The translations under genes and the position numbers were made by a program. Of a stretch of 64,000 nt of DNA, positions 46,801-59,718 are shown one piece after another. The stretch's first letter is position 1; each line of letters opens with the position of its first letter. Location of the stretch: assembly GCA_047495785.1 (NCBI GenBank), contig JBLDXI010000015.1, positions 868,001 to 932,000 on the forward strand, read 5' to 3'. Source of the DNA: Lepidodermella squamata. Lineage: Eukaryota > Gastrotricha. The notes under the pieces were generated by a model, which was given only the letters and a program-made list of their open reading frames with translations, ran no database searches and was not told the DNA's origin.

Positions 46801-48608
46801 AAACTGCGCGTCTAGATAGTTAATTTTGCTAGATAGAAAGCGCGCGCGGCTTCGTTTTGTGCAATAAAAGCAATAAACATAAATATTGGCAGGCCAGTAG
46901 TCGTAATTAAGCGTCTTTAAAGGTGTAACGGTTACGTGCCGGCGCGTAATGATACCTAACTACGTGATTCGCATTTGTATGCGCGTTCGACGCCCTCTTT
47001 GTGTTGTCTTGCCGACCATCATCGCCGCCGCCGCGTGCGCGCTCACCTCCCCGCGGGATTCAACGGCTATTTTCGCAGAAAATCGCCCGAATATTTCTCT
47101 ACTCGTCGAGAAAATTGTCAAAAATTGCGAATATTTATTCCAATTTTTCATAATTTTATTAAAAATTCGGAGCATATTTTCTTCTGAAATAGGTCGTCGT
47201 TATGTCAGTGATAATCGGGCCAAAATGTGTCGCAGCGCTCCTCATATAATTAGTGGTAAAATGCGTTATGACCCAGACTGTGTGACCTATATTTGGCGAT
47301 AAAAATTGAAAAATGAAGTAGCGGCTCTTGGTTTTGCTCGTTGCGTTTGCAAGTGGGCATTTCCGCTGCCTTTTTATACCTACCACACGCGCTTTGTTTC
47401 GAAGATAAATCCCGCATCATCTTCATTCCTCGAGCGCTGGCTAGCGTTGACACTAAGCTGAAATTGATCGCGCGGCGCCTTTTGACGCCACAAGAACCAC
47501 ACCGGCGTTAAAGCCGCTCCGGGCGTTACCTGCCCGCGCCAAAGTGGCACTACCGGTCTGTCCTACCTGCGATATTGCGCGATCCACCTTAATGCATAGA
47601 CAATAGGCGGATTATTTTCCAAACTCAAGTCGAGTACCACCTAACAACACAGGTAATACAACGCATGCGCCGCTCATCGAGCCGGGTGTTGCGAAAATTT
47701 GCATCGATTCGAACCGGTATCCACCAACCAGTATAGCTGGTTCATTTCACTGACCCGCTGCGTTTTTAGACTGTGTTTATTTTTGTAACGAATAAACTAT
47801 CGGTGCATATTTTTGAAAAAATCAAGCATTAAAAATTAATTAAAAAGTCCTCCTTAAATTTGTTAGCTAACCGATTTTTTCCGCGTGACGCGTATTTTTA
47901 TATATAGGTATTTTTCACACGTTTTGTTCTGTTGTTGCTGGGTTGAATGATAGGTAGTAGTAGTACCTCGAGCCACTGACTGCTGCTGATGTAAATTTCG
48001 AAAATTATTATTACAGCTACTTAGCACATAGAGCGCGCGCGATAAATAATAAGCGCTTCCGCAATGTTATGATGCGCAAGTTTTTCCCATCGGGCACTAA
48101 CAACCAACAACAGCGAGAATCCGCATAAACACGAGTCATGATATCGTAAATAATTCAGAACGCAATGATTTTTCGTGAAATGATTTTAATCGCTTCCGTC
48201 ACGCTCGCAACTCGTCGCGTGTTGTCACAGATAAAGTCTGAGGATAAAGTCAACTGTCGACGCCAATTGTCACTTGGTGCTAGTCGCAGTCGCAATCTCA
48301 ATGATTATGCAACCAGCGCGATTTTTATTATCCCGTGCCACTTCAAGTCGCCCACTTTCAAATATTTACTTCTTGGCTGAGCAAATAAAACGATAACGCG
48401 ATTATTGAAATTAGTTCGTCGATACTATAATACTCTACCAATATACTACGACTATCCCTGAACAGGAAAAGGCGCGATATGAAACTAGTTTCCTCCCATT
48501 AGTATCAATTCTCTAGTAGTATAGGAAGTCTTCGCTTATTTACTTTACGAATTTGCCTATATAATTTCGATTCAGTAGATTTTTATTTCGATTTTTATTT
48601 AAATAACT
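43899..48608. other. 4.7-kb mostly non-coding region upstream of the still-life gene
   Basis: There is no complete gene that I can support. It has GC-rich, open patches at 44766-44890 and 46016-46402, and a possible exon at 45361-45567 (listed separately). The last kilobase is the likely promoter and 5-prime untranslated region of the gene starting at 48609. Short TTATTA-type and GCGCGC runs are frequent. Confidence 0.5.
45361..45567 (-). other. Possible last exon of a secreted cysteine-rich protein
   Basis: After an AG acceptor (GCTACAG) the minus strand is open in phase 0 for 68 codons to a TAA. The peptide has four cysteines and a coherent composition: RITCSIVRDEIRHCPTFWNF, DEGQGGPSCGEVKGPGRMF and RAWYDNPVHVRFRNCRILT. 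The patch is GC-rich against its AT-rich surroundings. I could not find a matching upstream exon with the right phase, although the open stretch 46402-46016 on the same strand is a candidate. I do not recognise the family. Confidence 0.35.
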
Positions 48609-51600
48609 ATGGGCAACAAGCATTCGTTGACTGGCGATGAAATGTACCAGCCGCGATCACCGCCTCGCCACCCGCGACTTTCGAAGAACAAATCACTATC
48701 AGCGTTAACGTCACTGGCCAAAAATCGATTGAATTCCGGCGCGTCGAATCAACAACGCCGAGCTCCGTCTTCGGCCAAGCTCGAGCGAACCAGCCGTTTT
48801 TCCCGGTTTGTTATTCAATTTTTTAACTACTACGACGAGTATCAAATTTCGTTGCCAAAAATCGGTTTATCGTCATCTTCGTCGTCGTAGTAAATTAATT
48901 ATACTGGACACGGCTGAGAATTGCATTATTATTATTTTTCGCTTCATGATAATGATTGTTTTATCGGTCTTCTTCATCCTGGTAGAGTTATATTGTTGCG
49001 TCTTCGTCTATTAGTCGCGCGCGCTCAGATCAGCAATCGATTGTAAGCAGCGGAAAAGCCGCGTTGTTTTTGCGGCTGCAATTTCGTTCTTCGTCATCGT
49101 CGTCGTCGTCGTTGTCTTGTTCGAAAATTCTACTGATAATAAATGCATCTCGGCGGACTGTCGGCTTATCCCTGTGGCCGGCCTGCCATAAAACGCGCGC
49201 GCGGTCTCTACTAATAAAGCCCGGGCACGACCCCGGCATCGCGCGCTGGTTTTCGTTTCATTACAACAGTAGCTGCGCTGGGTTTTTTTCAATTATCAAG
49301 TTGAGCATGCAAATTTTTCACACCAGCAGTCTTCTTCTTCTTCTTATTCTGCTTAGTTTTATGCGCGCTCGTTTTAATTTTCGAAGTTCCCAGCAGCCCT
49401 CGAGTCGGTGCATCTGGCAGTGGGATCTGTCAGCTTTCGTAGGTATGCGCGATAGGGACATAGTTACGCACAACAACCGGTAGCGCGAATTAGCCCTCTC
49501 AACATCTACAACTACCTGAAACGCACCGCCATTTGTTAAATCTAGCTAAACATAGAAAACCTTGACATTTCAAGCGCGCTGAGAATTTGTCCCATGTAGT
49601 CCGATTTTACATTGATTTTACATGAAAGATGATTTTAGCCTGTCTCTGTGTGTCTTCCGTTTCGTCTCAAATTTAGCTGGGCATAATTTCGGAAATGAAT
49701 TTTACTTTTGTTTATCAAGTTTTTGACCATCAAGTAGAAATTAACGTCTGTAATTTTGCGCGTTTTTATTGCAAAACGATTTAAAAATTGCCGTTTACAA
49801 AATTTTAAGGTGGAATTGTTATTTTCTGATTATTTTTTTAAAGCTGATCACGAATTTTAATTAATGATGACCTCGCACTAATTTCGGTCTCTCCTAATGC
49901 GTTAATTAGCCATTTATTAGCACAACCTGAACGACCTCTGTTTCGCGTTTTAACACCATCGACTTGCCCTTGCCGCATCTCTGCCCCTCTCGCATTTTTA
50001 ATTCAAACCGTGCGCGCATGCTGAGAATTATTGCCTATCCTCGTGCCTAGAACGCGTATTCAGTCTCGCGCGATCAGGAATTCGGCATCCGGTAGTGCGA
50101 ACAAGGTGCCAATCACCTGCCGACAGGCATGCATGCACTGTTTATTTACATTATATCAAACACTGAACCTGGTTTTGATGATGATGGACGGACGGCTTCT
50201 CTAACAAAAACATTTCTTCGTTACTAGGAGTGTTACCTCAGGCGCGATCAACGGCCATTTAGTACCGCTGAACAACTCGCAAGAAAATCTACCTGTAATC
50301 GACACAAAGAAGCACCAGCACCAGCAAGCGGCTATTGTCTCGTCTATTAATTCGTCAAATGCCGATTTGTCGTCGGCCTTGTTGGACTCTGATTACTTTG
50401 CGTCGCGTGCCTCGATTCGCCGATTAGCCGAAAGACGCGCGCACCCGGCGATGGGTACTCAGCTCAAATCATCGACCGCGCTCTTTGCGACGTGCGCACC
50501 ACCCGCGCCTGGTGTCTTAGCCGACACCGAAGCCGACGTTGACGTCAAGAGCGCACCCCTAGCTAATGCGCTTGAAGCGACGCTGTCAAGCTGCTCGTCC
50601 GCCTCTGAGCCTGATACATCGTTTGAAATCACGTCGCCGCTTGCCGACCAGGGCATCGCCTCACTTACTAATCCCGCACCTGGTTCTGCTGGTGGTAACA
50701 ACCTGGCCGAACACAGCCTCGCCTGGTCAGTCGATAATTCTAGCTCGATACTAATCACTAGTAATCAGAAGCAGCAAGATATGGTAACTACTAAGCCAGC
50801 CTCGATCTGCTCGTCGTCGTCCTCGTCGTCGTCTTCGACCTCGGGCAACGCCTCGCCCGCCTCGTCCATCATGACCTCGGCGCCCGAGTTCGGCGCCGCT
50901 GTGCTCGAGCGCATGCTCGCCTCCCTCGCCACCACCCCGTCGACCGAGTCCGTGCAACTGCCGCTGCCTGGCTGCCACGCTGGCAACTCGGACGATGAAG
51001 ACGTCGCGCTGCATCCGGTTAACAAAAACAACCAAGTACCTTGGGACACGTTCTACACGACCTGCCCGTGGTCGTACGACACATCGAAGGACGCGCCCGC
51101 CTCGAACTCGTCCAACTCAGCCACCCTCGCCCGGCCCGAGTCGATCGAATCCGGCCAGGTTACGCCGCAAGCGCCTGTCCAGCCTGCCCCGGTTGCTCAA
51201 GTTTCGAACTTGACGGTGCAAACCCAGCAGAACCCGCGCGAGTCGAATCGCAACTCGTGTGGTGCCGATTCTGGCCTGGGCGGCGATTTGGCGGCTTTCA
51301 TTCACTCATCACCTGAACAATCGCTTCCAGGTTAGTAGACAATTTTTTTAATTTTTTTTTTAGAATTTTTTAGAAACATTTTAATATTTTTCGCTTAAAA
51401 AAATTCAATTAAAAAATTCAATCAGTTTTTAATTTTTTAATTTTCAAAATTTAAATTTGGATTTTTCTGGTTTTCTGGATTAGATTTTTTGACGCACCAA
51501 TTTTGTTTTCTTATAATTATATTTTTGTTCTTTCTCTTATTTAGTTGTCATTGACCATGAAGAACCGGCGACGCCTCAAATGGCGCGGTCTTCAATCGCC

Positions 51601-54600
51601 ACTCAACCGCCTGTTATTTCAACCTCATCACAGCAACAACCTCGCCTCGTGCCTCGCACCGTCATCACATCGACCTCGTCCAACTCCGGCTCATCGTCGG
51701 CCGGTTCGACCAACTCCGACCGCTGCGACCTGCTCGACGACATGGTGTCGTACACGGTCGGCGAGCCTGGCGCCCCCAGTGTCTCCGAATCGCTCATGAC
51801 GCACGCCGACGACGTCGCCGTCGTCGAACACGGCGCGACGACGAAACGCACCGGCTGGCTCAACGTTAAAAACTACATGGTGCGGCGGCGCGACCGCCTT
51901 GAACTCGCCACGCGCCGTCGCTGGACGCGCTACTGGACGTGTCTGAAGTCGAGCGTGCTGCTGCTCTACTCACCGCCTGATTCAACAAACGGCCAAGATG
52001 GTGAAAATCAGAAGTCGCATGCTAACGGCTCTGTCAACGCCAAGCATTTTATTGGTAATTTTTCTGAATTTTTAATTAAGGTGGATTTTTTATTTTTCGT
52101 TATTTTCTAGTTATCGAAGAAGTTTTGTGCCAACCGTTGCCTGAGCACCCGAAGCGCGACAACTGCTTCTCGCTGTCGACAACGTCCGGCGATGTTTTCC
52201 TGCTTCAAGCTGACTCGCTGGCGGAGCGCGACGCCTGGATCGCGTCGATCCACGCCGCCTGCGCCCTCGCCCTCACCTCGCAGCCGACCGTGCCCGCTGC
52301 CATGCGTGTCCTCCGCACCGAGGTCGGCCGCCTCGACCAGGCCGTCACCCACCAGCAACGCGCCCTCGACGCGAAGCAGGACGGTTTCCTCGGCTCGTCG
52401 ATGAACTCGGCCATCTCCGAATGGGAATCGCTTCTCCTCACCTCGTTCGTCCTTCGCACCTACCTCGCCTCGCTGCAAAGCGCCGAGCTGCCGAACCCGA
52501 AGACCCTACTCGCGCAGATCTCGTCACAAACCAAGGCCGTTCTCCGCAAAATCGGCGCTTTCACCGTCTCAGCACTACACGCCATCGTCTCCGTTCGTGG
52601 CCTCATCAAGTCAGAAGACGTATTGAACAAGGCCGTCGAGCAGCCGCCGGCGCCTGACTCAACTGAGAAGAACCAGCAGTTGGCTCGGACGCTGCTTCAC
52701 ACGCCTGATTCGTTGGAGATTGGCAATGCGAATGGCCAGCAAATGTCATGCCGAATTCCGGTGCGTCTGCCCAACGGCGCGACGGTGTTGTTCGAATGGC
52801 CGCCGGTTCAGTCGCAATTCAGCCAGTCAAACTCGCTCGCCCCTGTCACCCCGACGCCGAAGTCGATGCCCGGCACCGGCGTGACCCACACGAAAGCCGG
52901 CGTTGTGTTGAAGCACGTCTGCGCGACAGTGACCGCCCCGCCGCTGTCTGCGCCTGATCACTTTTTGCTGGCGCGATTCAAGGGCGAGGAAGAGCTGCGA
53001 ATTGTCGAGCGAAACGAGGTGCTACTGCTGAACGTTGTCGATGCGCTTTTCATTGAAGCGCGGTCGGTGGTGCGAATTGACCTGACGAGGTCGTCGCCGC
53101 ACGAGCCGTTCGGTGTCGAGGTCGAAGCTGAGCTGGACGGCGACGGCGTCGAACAGCCGGCTGATGAGCTGATGCGTGTTTTCGTCAGCCGCGTTGATGC
53201 TGATGCTCGCGGCGCTGCTGCTGGTTTGTTTTGTTTTATTATTATTACGACTCTACTATTTTACACGAGTTGCTGTTTGAAAACGCGACGAACGCACATT
53301 TTTGCGTTTTAGAGTGGCGCGTGCTTTCTCACGAGAATGCTATAGCGCGTAATAAAAACTTTTTTCGGCATAAATTTAGCTCGAGCGGCTTATTAAGGCT
53401 GTCATTTAGTAAGTGCTGTAATATCATGGCGCAGGAAAGACGCTGTAGCCGAGATTTCTCAAGTGTTTGTTTTCTACGTTATTATCATCTTCTGTTTTAT
53501 TATTTTAACATTATCTTTGTTTACATCATGTGAGTTGATTATTTTTCATATGTTCTTCTCGCTCAGGTATCTGCGTCGGCGACGAAATTCTTGTCATCAA
53601 CAACCGGCTGGTCGCCACCATGGACATGGCGTCGATCGAGCAGATCCTCGAGTCGTCGCTCACCTGCGTCCGGCTGACGATGCGCGTCGCCCGGCGTCGC
53701 CATCTCGTCGAGCAAGACGAACAAGGTAATAATTCTTATTTTTTCCTCTCATCATCATCCCCAGAGCCAGTGCGAGATTTTTTAGGTATTATTTACCCCA
53801 TGCGTATGTGTGCAAGGCGCGCGCGTTCGCCTGTTATTATTATTTGTTTATCATTAACGGCCCATCGGCCGGCTGCTGCGCTTTTTTGTAGTACGTGCCC
53901 GCCGCTGCCTGGCCTCTGGTCTTTCGCCCGAAAGGCGCGGCCGTATTTTTATTACACGGCGGAACAGCACTCAATCGGCGCCTTTTGCAGCGTATTATTT
54001 ACACACCATTGCTGTAGTGGTACTACGACTGCTACCAGTAGTTGAACGCGCCTTGATCTAACATTATTATTATTATTGTAAGGAATAGCTCCTTGATGAT
54101 GATGATGATAGCTTGAAGGGAAGTCGGACAATTTCTCGCAACTCCCAGTTGTTGTTTGTTGTTTTCGCGCGCTGTTCTTCTTCTCGTTCGCCTTCCTCCT
54201 CTCTCGAGCAGGGGGTGTGGTTTTGTTGTGTACACATCTTCGTCATCATCATCATCATCATCATCGCGGGTGTTATTTACTCGCGCTTTTTGCTTCATTC
54301 TCACCTCGCGATGTCTTTTTGTTTTTCTGGCTAATTAATTTTAAGGAGGAATTTTTTTAGGCGTGACGTGATTTTTAAGCGCGTGTGTTATTTTATTCTT
54401 TACTTTCTTTACGATGAATTATTTATGCGAGGGTCGTGGCTTAATCTCAGCTAGCAAAATGACGGCAACTAAGATACATAGATGCAATAATTAATTTATA
54501 GGATGAAAGAAAAAGGCCGTAGTAAAAAGTATAAGCTAAATAAAATACGCAAAACGCAGGAAGAAGCGTGATGCTTTGTACTCGAGGGATACGACTTTTC

Positions 54601-57567
54601 TCCTTCATCTCCCTCTCGTCGTCGCCTTCTTCTTGTCTTCGCGTGCACTTTTCCGCTGCTGTTGCGACGTTTTATTGCGGTCGTCGGTTGCGGTCTCAAA
54701 TGACAAAAACCTGATGATGAGGAGTGTGTGTGCGCGCAATCTCAGGCTTGGCTTCTCGCAGCGCGCCAAGTAAATGCAATTTCAGCGAAGGCGGAAATGA
54801 GAAAACTCAGCAGCAGCAGCAATAGCGATGTAAACATGGCGAATAGAACGTCGATCTTCGCGCGCCAATTATTTATTTATTTATTTACAGCAGTAAAATT
54901 GCTATTTTTAAAATCATTGTCGCTCTCGTTTTATTTCGATAGCGTCACATCGTAGTTGCTTGCAGTTGTAATTAAGTACGTCGCGTTTTGCGTTTCTTCG
55001 GAACAAGTAGCCGATTTTTTTGCCTTGCCGTTTCGCCTTAAGGCGATGAAAATTTTAATTGCTCGCTCGCGCTGACCTAAATTAACGCGGCTGTTTCTTA
55101 TTATTACTAGTTGGGCGCTCGTTTGAACTTCCTCATTTCCTCGCCTCTAATAGTAGTTGTAGTCGAGTACTACTACAAAGATCGGCGAGCTGAAAACATC
55201 TGTTCTGTCCGGCATAATAAATAAAATGTTCTTATTTCCTTCTAGGTCCGCAGCAGCAGCATCAACAACAAGTTTATGACCAACAAGTTATTACTTCAAC
55301 ACACAAACAGCCGCCGACTATTACTGTTGAGCAGCAACAGACTATGAAGGTTTGTTGTTTTTTCATTCAATTTCTTCAGCGACTGATATTTAATAGATTT
55401 TAAAGAATTTTAGGAAAATTGAAAAATCCAGCTTAATAATTCTTAATTTCTTTATTTTCTTTAGAATAAAGAAGAAATTCGTCCGACGGCGAACGGCCAG
55501 CGAAAAGCGTCGCTGACTGACACGCAGAAGCTGTACCGCGCATTCCGCGAGCTCATCGAGACCGAGTACGCGTACATGCGCGATGTGCGGCACCTGCTCG
55601 ACGTTTACTTGGCGCCTCTTCGCGACCTCGTTTTCCCGCACGACGACAACTTCGCCGCGCTGTACGACGCCGCCGCCGACGTCTACGCCTTCCAGTGCAC
55701 ATTCGCCGCGTCGCTAGACGACGCCTTCCACCTGCTGCCGTCGTTCCGCGGCCACCACCAAGCCGCTGATTTGCTGCTTCAAGCCGGCGACTTCCGCAAA
55801 CCGCTCATCGCCCTGTCGACTGTTTTCCGGTCCTACGCCTCGAAATTCAAGTTGTACTCGTCGTTTTCAGTGCGGCACTCGAAGTGCCTGCAAATCATCG
55901 GCGATGAATCGGTTGTTTCAGCCAACATCGCGTATCAGCAGTTGATTCAATCGGCCAACCCGAGCCAGCAACACTCGGCGACCCTCGAGTCGTACTTAAT
56001 CAAGCCGATTCAACGCATTCTCCGCTACCCGTTGATTCTCGACCAATTGCGGCAACTCAGCGCTGCGTCTTTCGTCAACGACGACACGTCGAGCCCGGCG
56101 CCGGCCCTGGCCGAGGCGTCTCGCATCATGGCGATGGTCGCCGAGCACGTGAATGAGCTGCAGAAGATTTTCGACGAATTCGGCGCCATGTTCGACAACG
56201 TCGTCACCGACTACCGCCAGGCATTCCCGTCTGTTCCGCTGATTTTCGGCGCGAATGCGAACCAGCGGGCCGAGCTCAACATCGCCGATCTCGAAATGTA
56301 CGGCCATGTCGACTGGCTCGAAAGCCCGGTTAAGGCGTCGCGGAAGAATCGTGAGCTCTACGCGATTTGCTTCGTCTTCACCGAGGCCCTGGTCATCGTT
56401 TGCAAGGAACGCGTTAAGAAGTCGCATCAAAGCCAGAAATTTTCGAAAAAGTCATCGCCTGAAACACCGAAAGACCAGGAGGAAATTATTCACTACCAAC
56501 GGCTGTTGCCGCTCGTCGATGTTTCCCTCCGCGTTCCGCCGCCGACTGACGCTGAGTCGGCGAAAACCTGGCAAATCGTCTACCGAATTCCGACCTCGCG
56601 AGTTTCGTCGCCGTCTGGCGATGACTCATCATCGGCCGAGGTCGTCTTCACCTTCGCGAATTCGTCGTTTGAGAACAAGCAGGAATTTGTTACGACCATC
56701 TCGCAGCTAATTCGTCAATTGCGCTTCAACCCGCCTGTTGAAACGACGCGGAGGAAGCAGCAGCAGCAACAACAGCAACAAGCGGCGGCGAAAAGCCGGT
56801 CTCGTTCTGTCGGCCGGTTGCAGCAGCAGACGAAAATTTCGCATAATTTGTGCGAGGAAGTCTACGATTTGCAGCCGGTTTCTCGCGCCAACCAAGCTCC
56901 GCCCCTTCCGCCGCGCCACCACAACCACCACCAGCTGATCGTGCCTCGTGGCGACGGTTCAACATCGTCCGGCGGCCAGTCCGACTCGCTGAATTCGTCG
57001 ATCGCGTCGATTAACAACCAGCAGCAGCACAAATTGCAGCATCAACACGTGCGAGTTGCTGTTCCGCCGACCCAGCAGCAGCAGCAGCAATCAGCGGCTG
57101 CGAAGTTGATGTTCATGTCGCCGGCTGGTTCGTCGTCGTCCGGCCAGTCGGGCCCGCGCAAGAACTCGTCGTCGCTTGAGCCGTCGTCGTCGCCGGTGTG
57201 GAAGCCGCGTGGTCTGCCGGCCTCGACCGAAGTGAAAACGGCGGTGGTCAACAAATCAGCGGCGGCCGTCGCCCGGTCGAAATCGCCTGCGAATGAACGG
57301 CTGTACTGGCACGATTCTGAGGTCACGTTCTACAACAGCAAAAATGCGGCTTCTTTGCAGCAGCAGCAAAATAATTTTATTGCACCTCAACAACGCGCCG
57401 TGCCGCAATTGCGGACGCAAATGACCTCGGCTGTTTTGCATCAACACTCGCACCAGCAATTAAATGTCGGTCAAACGACGTCGTCGCGGCGTGCTAACAG
57501 CGGCTGGTTCTCCGATTGCGAATGCAACGCCCTGCTCGGCGGTTTCGATTCGTCAAACGTCGTGTAA
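48609..57567 (+). CDS. sif: Tiam/still-life-type Rac guanine-nucleotide exchange factor
   Basis: Exons 48609-48805, 50228-51330, 51545-52054, 52111-53223, 53567-53725, 55246-55349 and 55465-57567 join with consistent phases, giving 1762 residues. The start MGNKHSL is a myristoylation-type N-terminus, like MGN in vertebrate Tiam1 and MGNK in fly SIF. Domains in order: Ser-rich region (to about 530); PH (about 530-655, TGWLNVKNYM, RRRWTRYWTCLKSSVLLLYS, AERDAWIASI); Tiam-type extension (to about 770); Ras-binding domain (about 815-890, IPVRLPNGATVLFEWPP); PDZ (about 920-1020, GICVGDEILVINNRLV); DH (about 1077-1300, ELIETEYAYMRDVRHLLDVY, SYLIKPIQRILRYPLILDQL); second PH (about 1330-1480); and a Gln/Ser-rich tail. 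This is exactly the Tiam/SIF layout. It should load GTP on Rac at the membrane to shape actin, in flies at synapses. Introns 1 and 5 are long. AATAAA is at 57973. Confidence 0.92.
48806..50227 (+). other. First intron of the still-life gene
   Basis: A 1422-bp GT-AG intron. It contains a run of TCG/TCT trinucleotides (49085-49115) and short open frames but nothing that looks like a gene. The fifth intron (53726-55245, 1520 bp) is similar, with ATT runs at 54063-54079 and TCATCA runs at 54241-54265. Confidence 0.6.
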
Positions 57568-58014
57568 TCTCTTCTTCTCGCTCTTCTTCTTCAACAATAA
57601 TTGTGCATCATTTTTGTATAAAAGATTTTTGACTCTGTGTAAAATTGATTGTTTTTTTCGTTGTTTGAGAAAACTACCAACGATTAAAAAATCCACCTTA
57701 AACATTTTAGACAACATTTTTCTCTCTTGCTCTCTTCTGCTGTTTTTCTAAAAATAACGTAGTGTAATAATTTGTTTTTATTGAGCTTGTAAACATTGTT
57801 TGATCAGCTTTCTGAAGAAAGGAGAAAAACAAAGAAAAAATGGAAATCGCTTGATATACAGATTATTCTATTATTATTATTGATTATTAATATTACTATT
57901 ATTGGCGACGATGTGATCGCATCAGCTATTTGAATGAAAGATTTTGCTACATGAAAAACTGAGAAACTTTACAATAAAGCATTTTCGCTTTGTTCTAAAC
58001 GATGAGTGTCTTTT
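57568..58014 (+). terminator. 3-prime untranslated region and polyadenylation signal of the still-life gene
   Basis: The T-rich sequence after the TAA stop ends in an AATAAA at 57973-57978, 37 bases before the stop codon of the convergent gene. The two genes therefore nearly touch or overlap at their 3-prime ends. Confidence 0.6.
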
Positions 58015-59718
58015 TCAATTGAATCGGTGATCCGGGTAGAATTTCGCCAGGATTTTGATGGACAGGATAGCGAATCCGATGACGATGCCGAAAATGAACA
58101 GAAACGACGCGATGATCAAGCAGCAGTCCTTGTACCATGAAATTGCCTTCGAAGATGAAGAATCAGCAGCCTGCATAAATAGCTTTTAGTTGCATCCGAA
58201 AAAGTTGTTTGGTGCTACCCGGAAAATGCGCATATTTGATCCGAAGCACAGGTTGCATTAAGGTGGCACATTTTATCGACACATTGCTGTGAAAATAAAT
58301 TTGCAATAAAACGCAAGCTTTATATCAGGAAGAAATATTAGATTATGTACCCAAGGTCTGAAAAATTTGAAAATTCCCAATGGTCTTTTGAAATAAATCA
58401 AATATTTAAATATTTAAATTCTTAAATTCTTAAATATTTAAATTAATTTGAAATATTTAAATATTTGATTTATTTCAAAAGACCATTGGGAATTTTCAAA
58501 TTTTTCAAATTAATGCTCGATCGTTAAATGCAAAAGCAAATTAAAACAAAAAAATCAGCAAATTGGTGATAAATTTTTAAATTTTTAAAAAATTTTTAAC
58601 TGAGAAAACGACATGTTGTTAAATTTACAACTTGAATTTCGTTTCAAATATTTTACCTGTTATTTTCCATTTTTTCCACTATTACGTATCACGTTGCGCA
58701 CAAGCTGCTGATCGCGAAATAGTCGCCCTGATCGACCTGAACGCTGACCAGGTGCGTTTGCTTCGCCTTCAGATACAGCCACATGGCGTAAGAGGCGGCT
58801 GAAATGAGGCCCAAAATCAGCGTAAAATTGCCGAGGATGAGCAGGCAGTCGTGGCGCCAAGATGCGTGATATTGCTCGAGATGATTGGGGACGATTATAC
58901 TCGGCCTACTGGACACGGCACTCTGGCGAAATCTCGACTCAACTTCAGCTACAACAAGATCTGCAAATAACATCCCGAAATTAGGATTTTTCCATAATTT
59001 TGGTTCATTTAAAAACGGGTGGCATAAAATAATAATCTAGCCAAAAAGAATTGCCATACTAAATTTTAGGCTTCATCACTCAATTTCTCCCTGATATATG
59101 GTTTTGGGTTTCTAGTTAGCCTTTGGACCTTTGGACCTCTATCAATAATCGCATGCCTAACCGATAGATCTCACTAGCAGGTCGATTTACGATTTAAAAT
59201 TTGGCATTGAGAGCCGATCGAACTATCGATTTAAAAATCAGTGATTTTTCTGATTTTAGCAGTCTTGAAAGCCAAATTTTTATATTGATACAAGTACCTC
59301 AGGGTATCGGACTGCTGTAAAGAAATATTCAACAATTATAGGATGCCTCATCAACGATCGAGTTGGAAAAATTCGAAATCGTAAACAAATCGCAAAAATT
59401 TATAATCGAATAATATTCGCAAGACGCACAAATCCAATTTTTGTCCCAACTTTAAAAAACGAGACGCAAATATTCCGTAGAAATCTATTAGCTAAAAAAT
59501 AAGTAACCTGAAATTGGTTCATCCTCGATGAGCTCATCATTAGCCATGGCTTCGTAATTACGTCTTGGTACCTGGGTATCATTAAATCAAATAAATTTCT
59601 CTGAAAAATGGCGAAAATTTCAAAATATTACCCTCATGTATCGCAGCGGTATCGAAACTTTCAGCCGATTTATTGCGAGCGATCTTGGCCTCCGCGCAAC
59701 TGCTAATCGCTGACCCAT
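58015..59718 (-). CDS. Small two-helix membrane protein, unknown family
   Basis: Minus-strand exons 59718-59632, 59571-59508, 58960-58749 and 58170-58015 join in phases 0, 1 and 0, giving 172 residues. The N-terminus MGQRLAVARRPRS is basic, followed by an acidic patch (NDELIEDEPIS). The last two exons each carry one membrane helix after a similar motif: HASWRHDCLLILGNFTLIL and ISWYKDCCLIIASFLFIFGI. If the third exon is not spliced at 58748 it reads on to a stop at 58689, giving a 140-residue one-helix form, so alternative ends are possible. I do not recognise the family. The gene converges on the still-life gene. Intron 3 contains the perfect-looking hairpin at 58359-58507. Confidence 0.6.
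58359..58507. repeat. Near-perfect 149-bp hairpin
   Basis: The left arm begins TGAAAAATTTGAAAATTCCC and includes AATGGTCTTTTGAAATAAAT. The right arm is its inverse, with a short AT-rich loop around 58430. The arms are at least 60 bases with very few mismatches. It lies in intron 3 of the small membrane-protein gene. Confidence 0.85.

Noticed and set aside
50459-52478. Long minus-strand frames opposite the still-life exons
   Set aside because: They are shadows of the GC-rich coding exons and show Ser/Glu/Asp low complexity.
54063-54265. ATT and TCA trinucleotide runs that could suggest a repeat-expansion gene
   Set aside because: They lie within intron 5 of the still-life gene and outside any supported exon.
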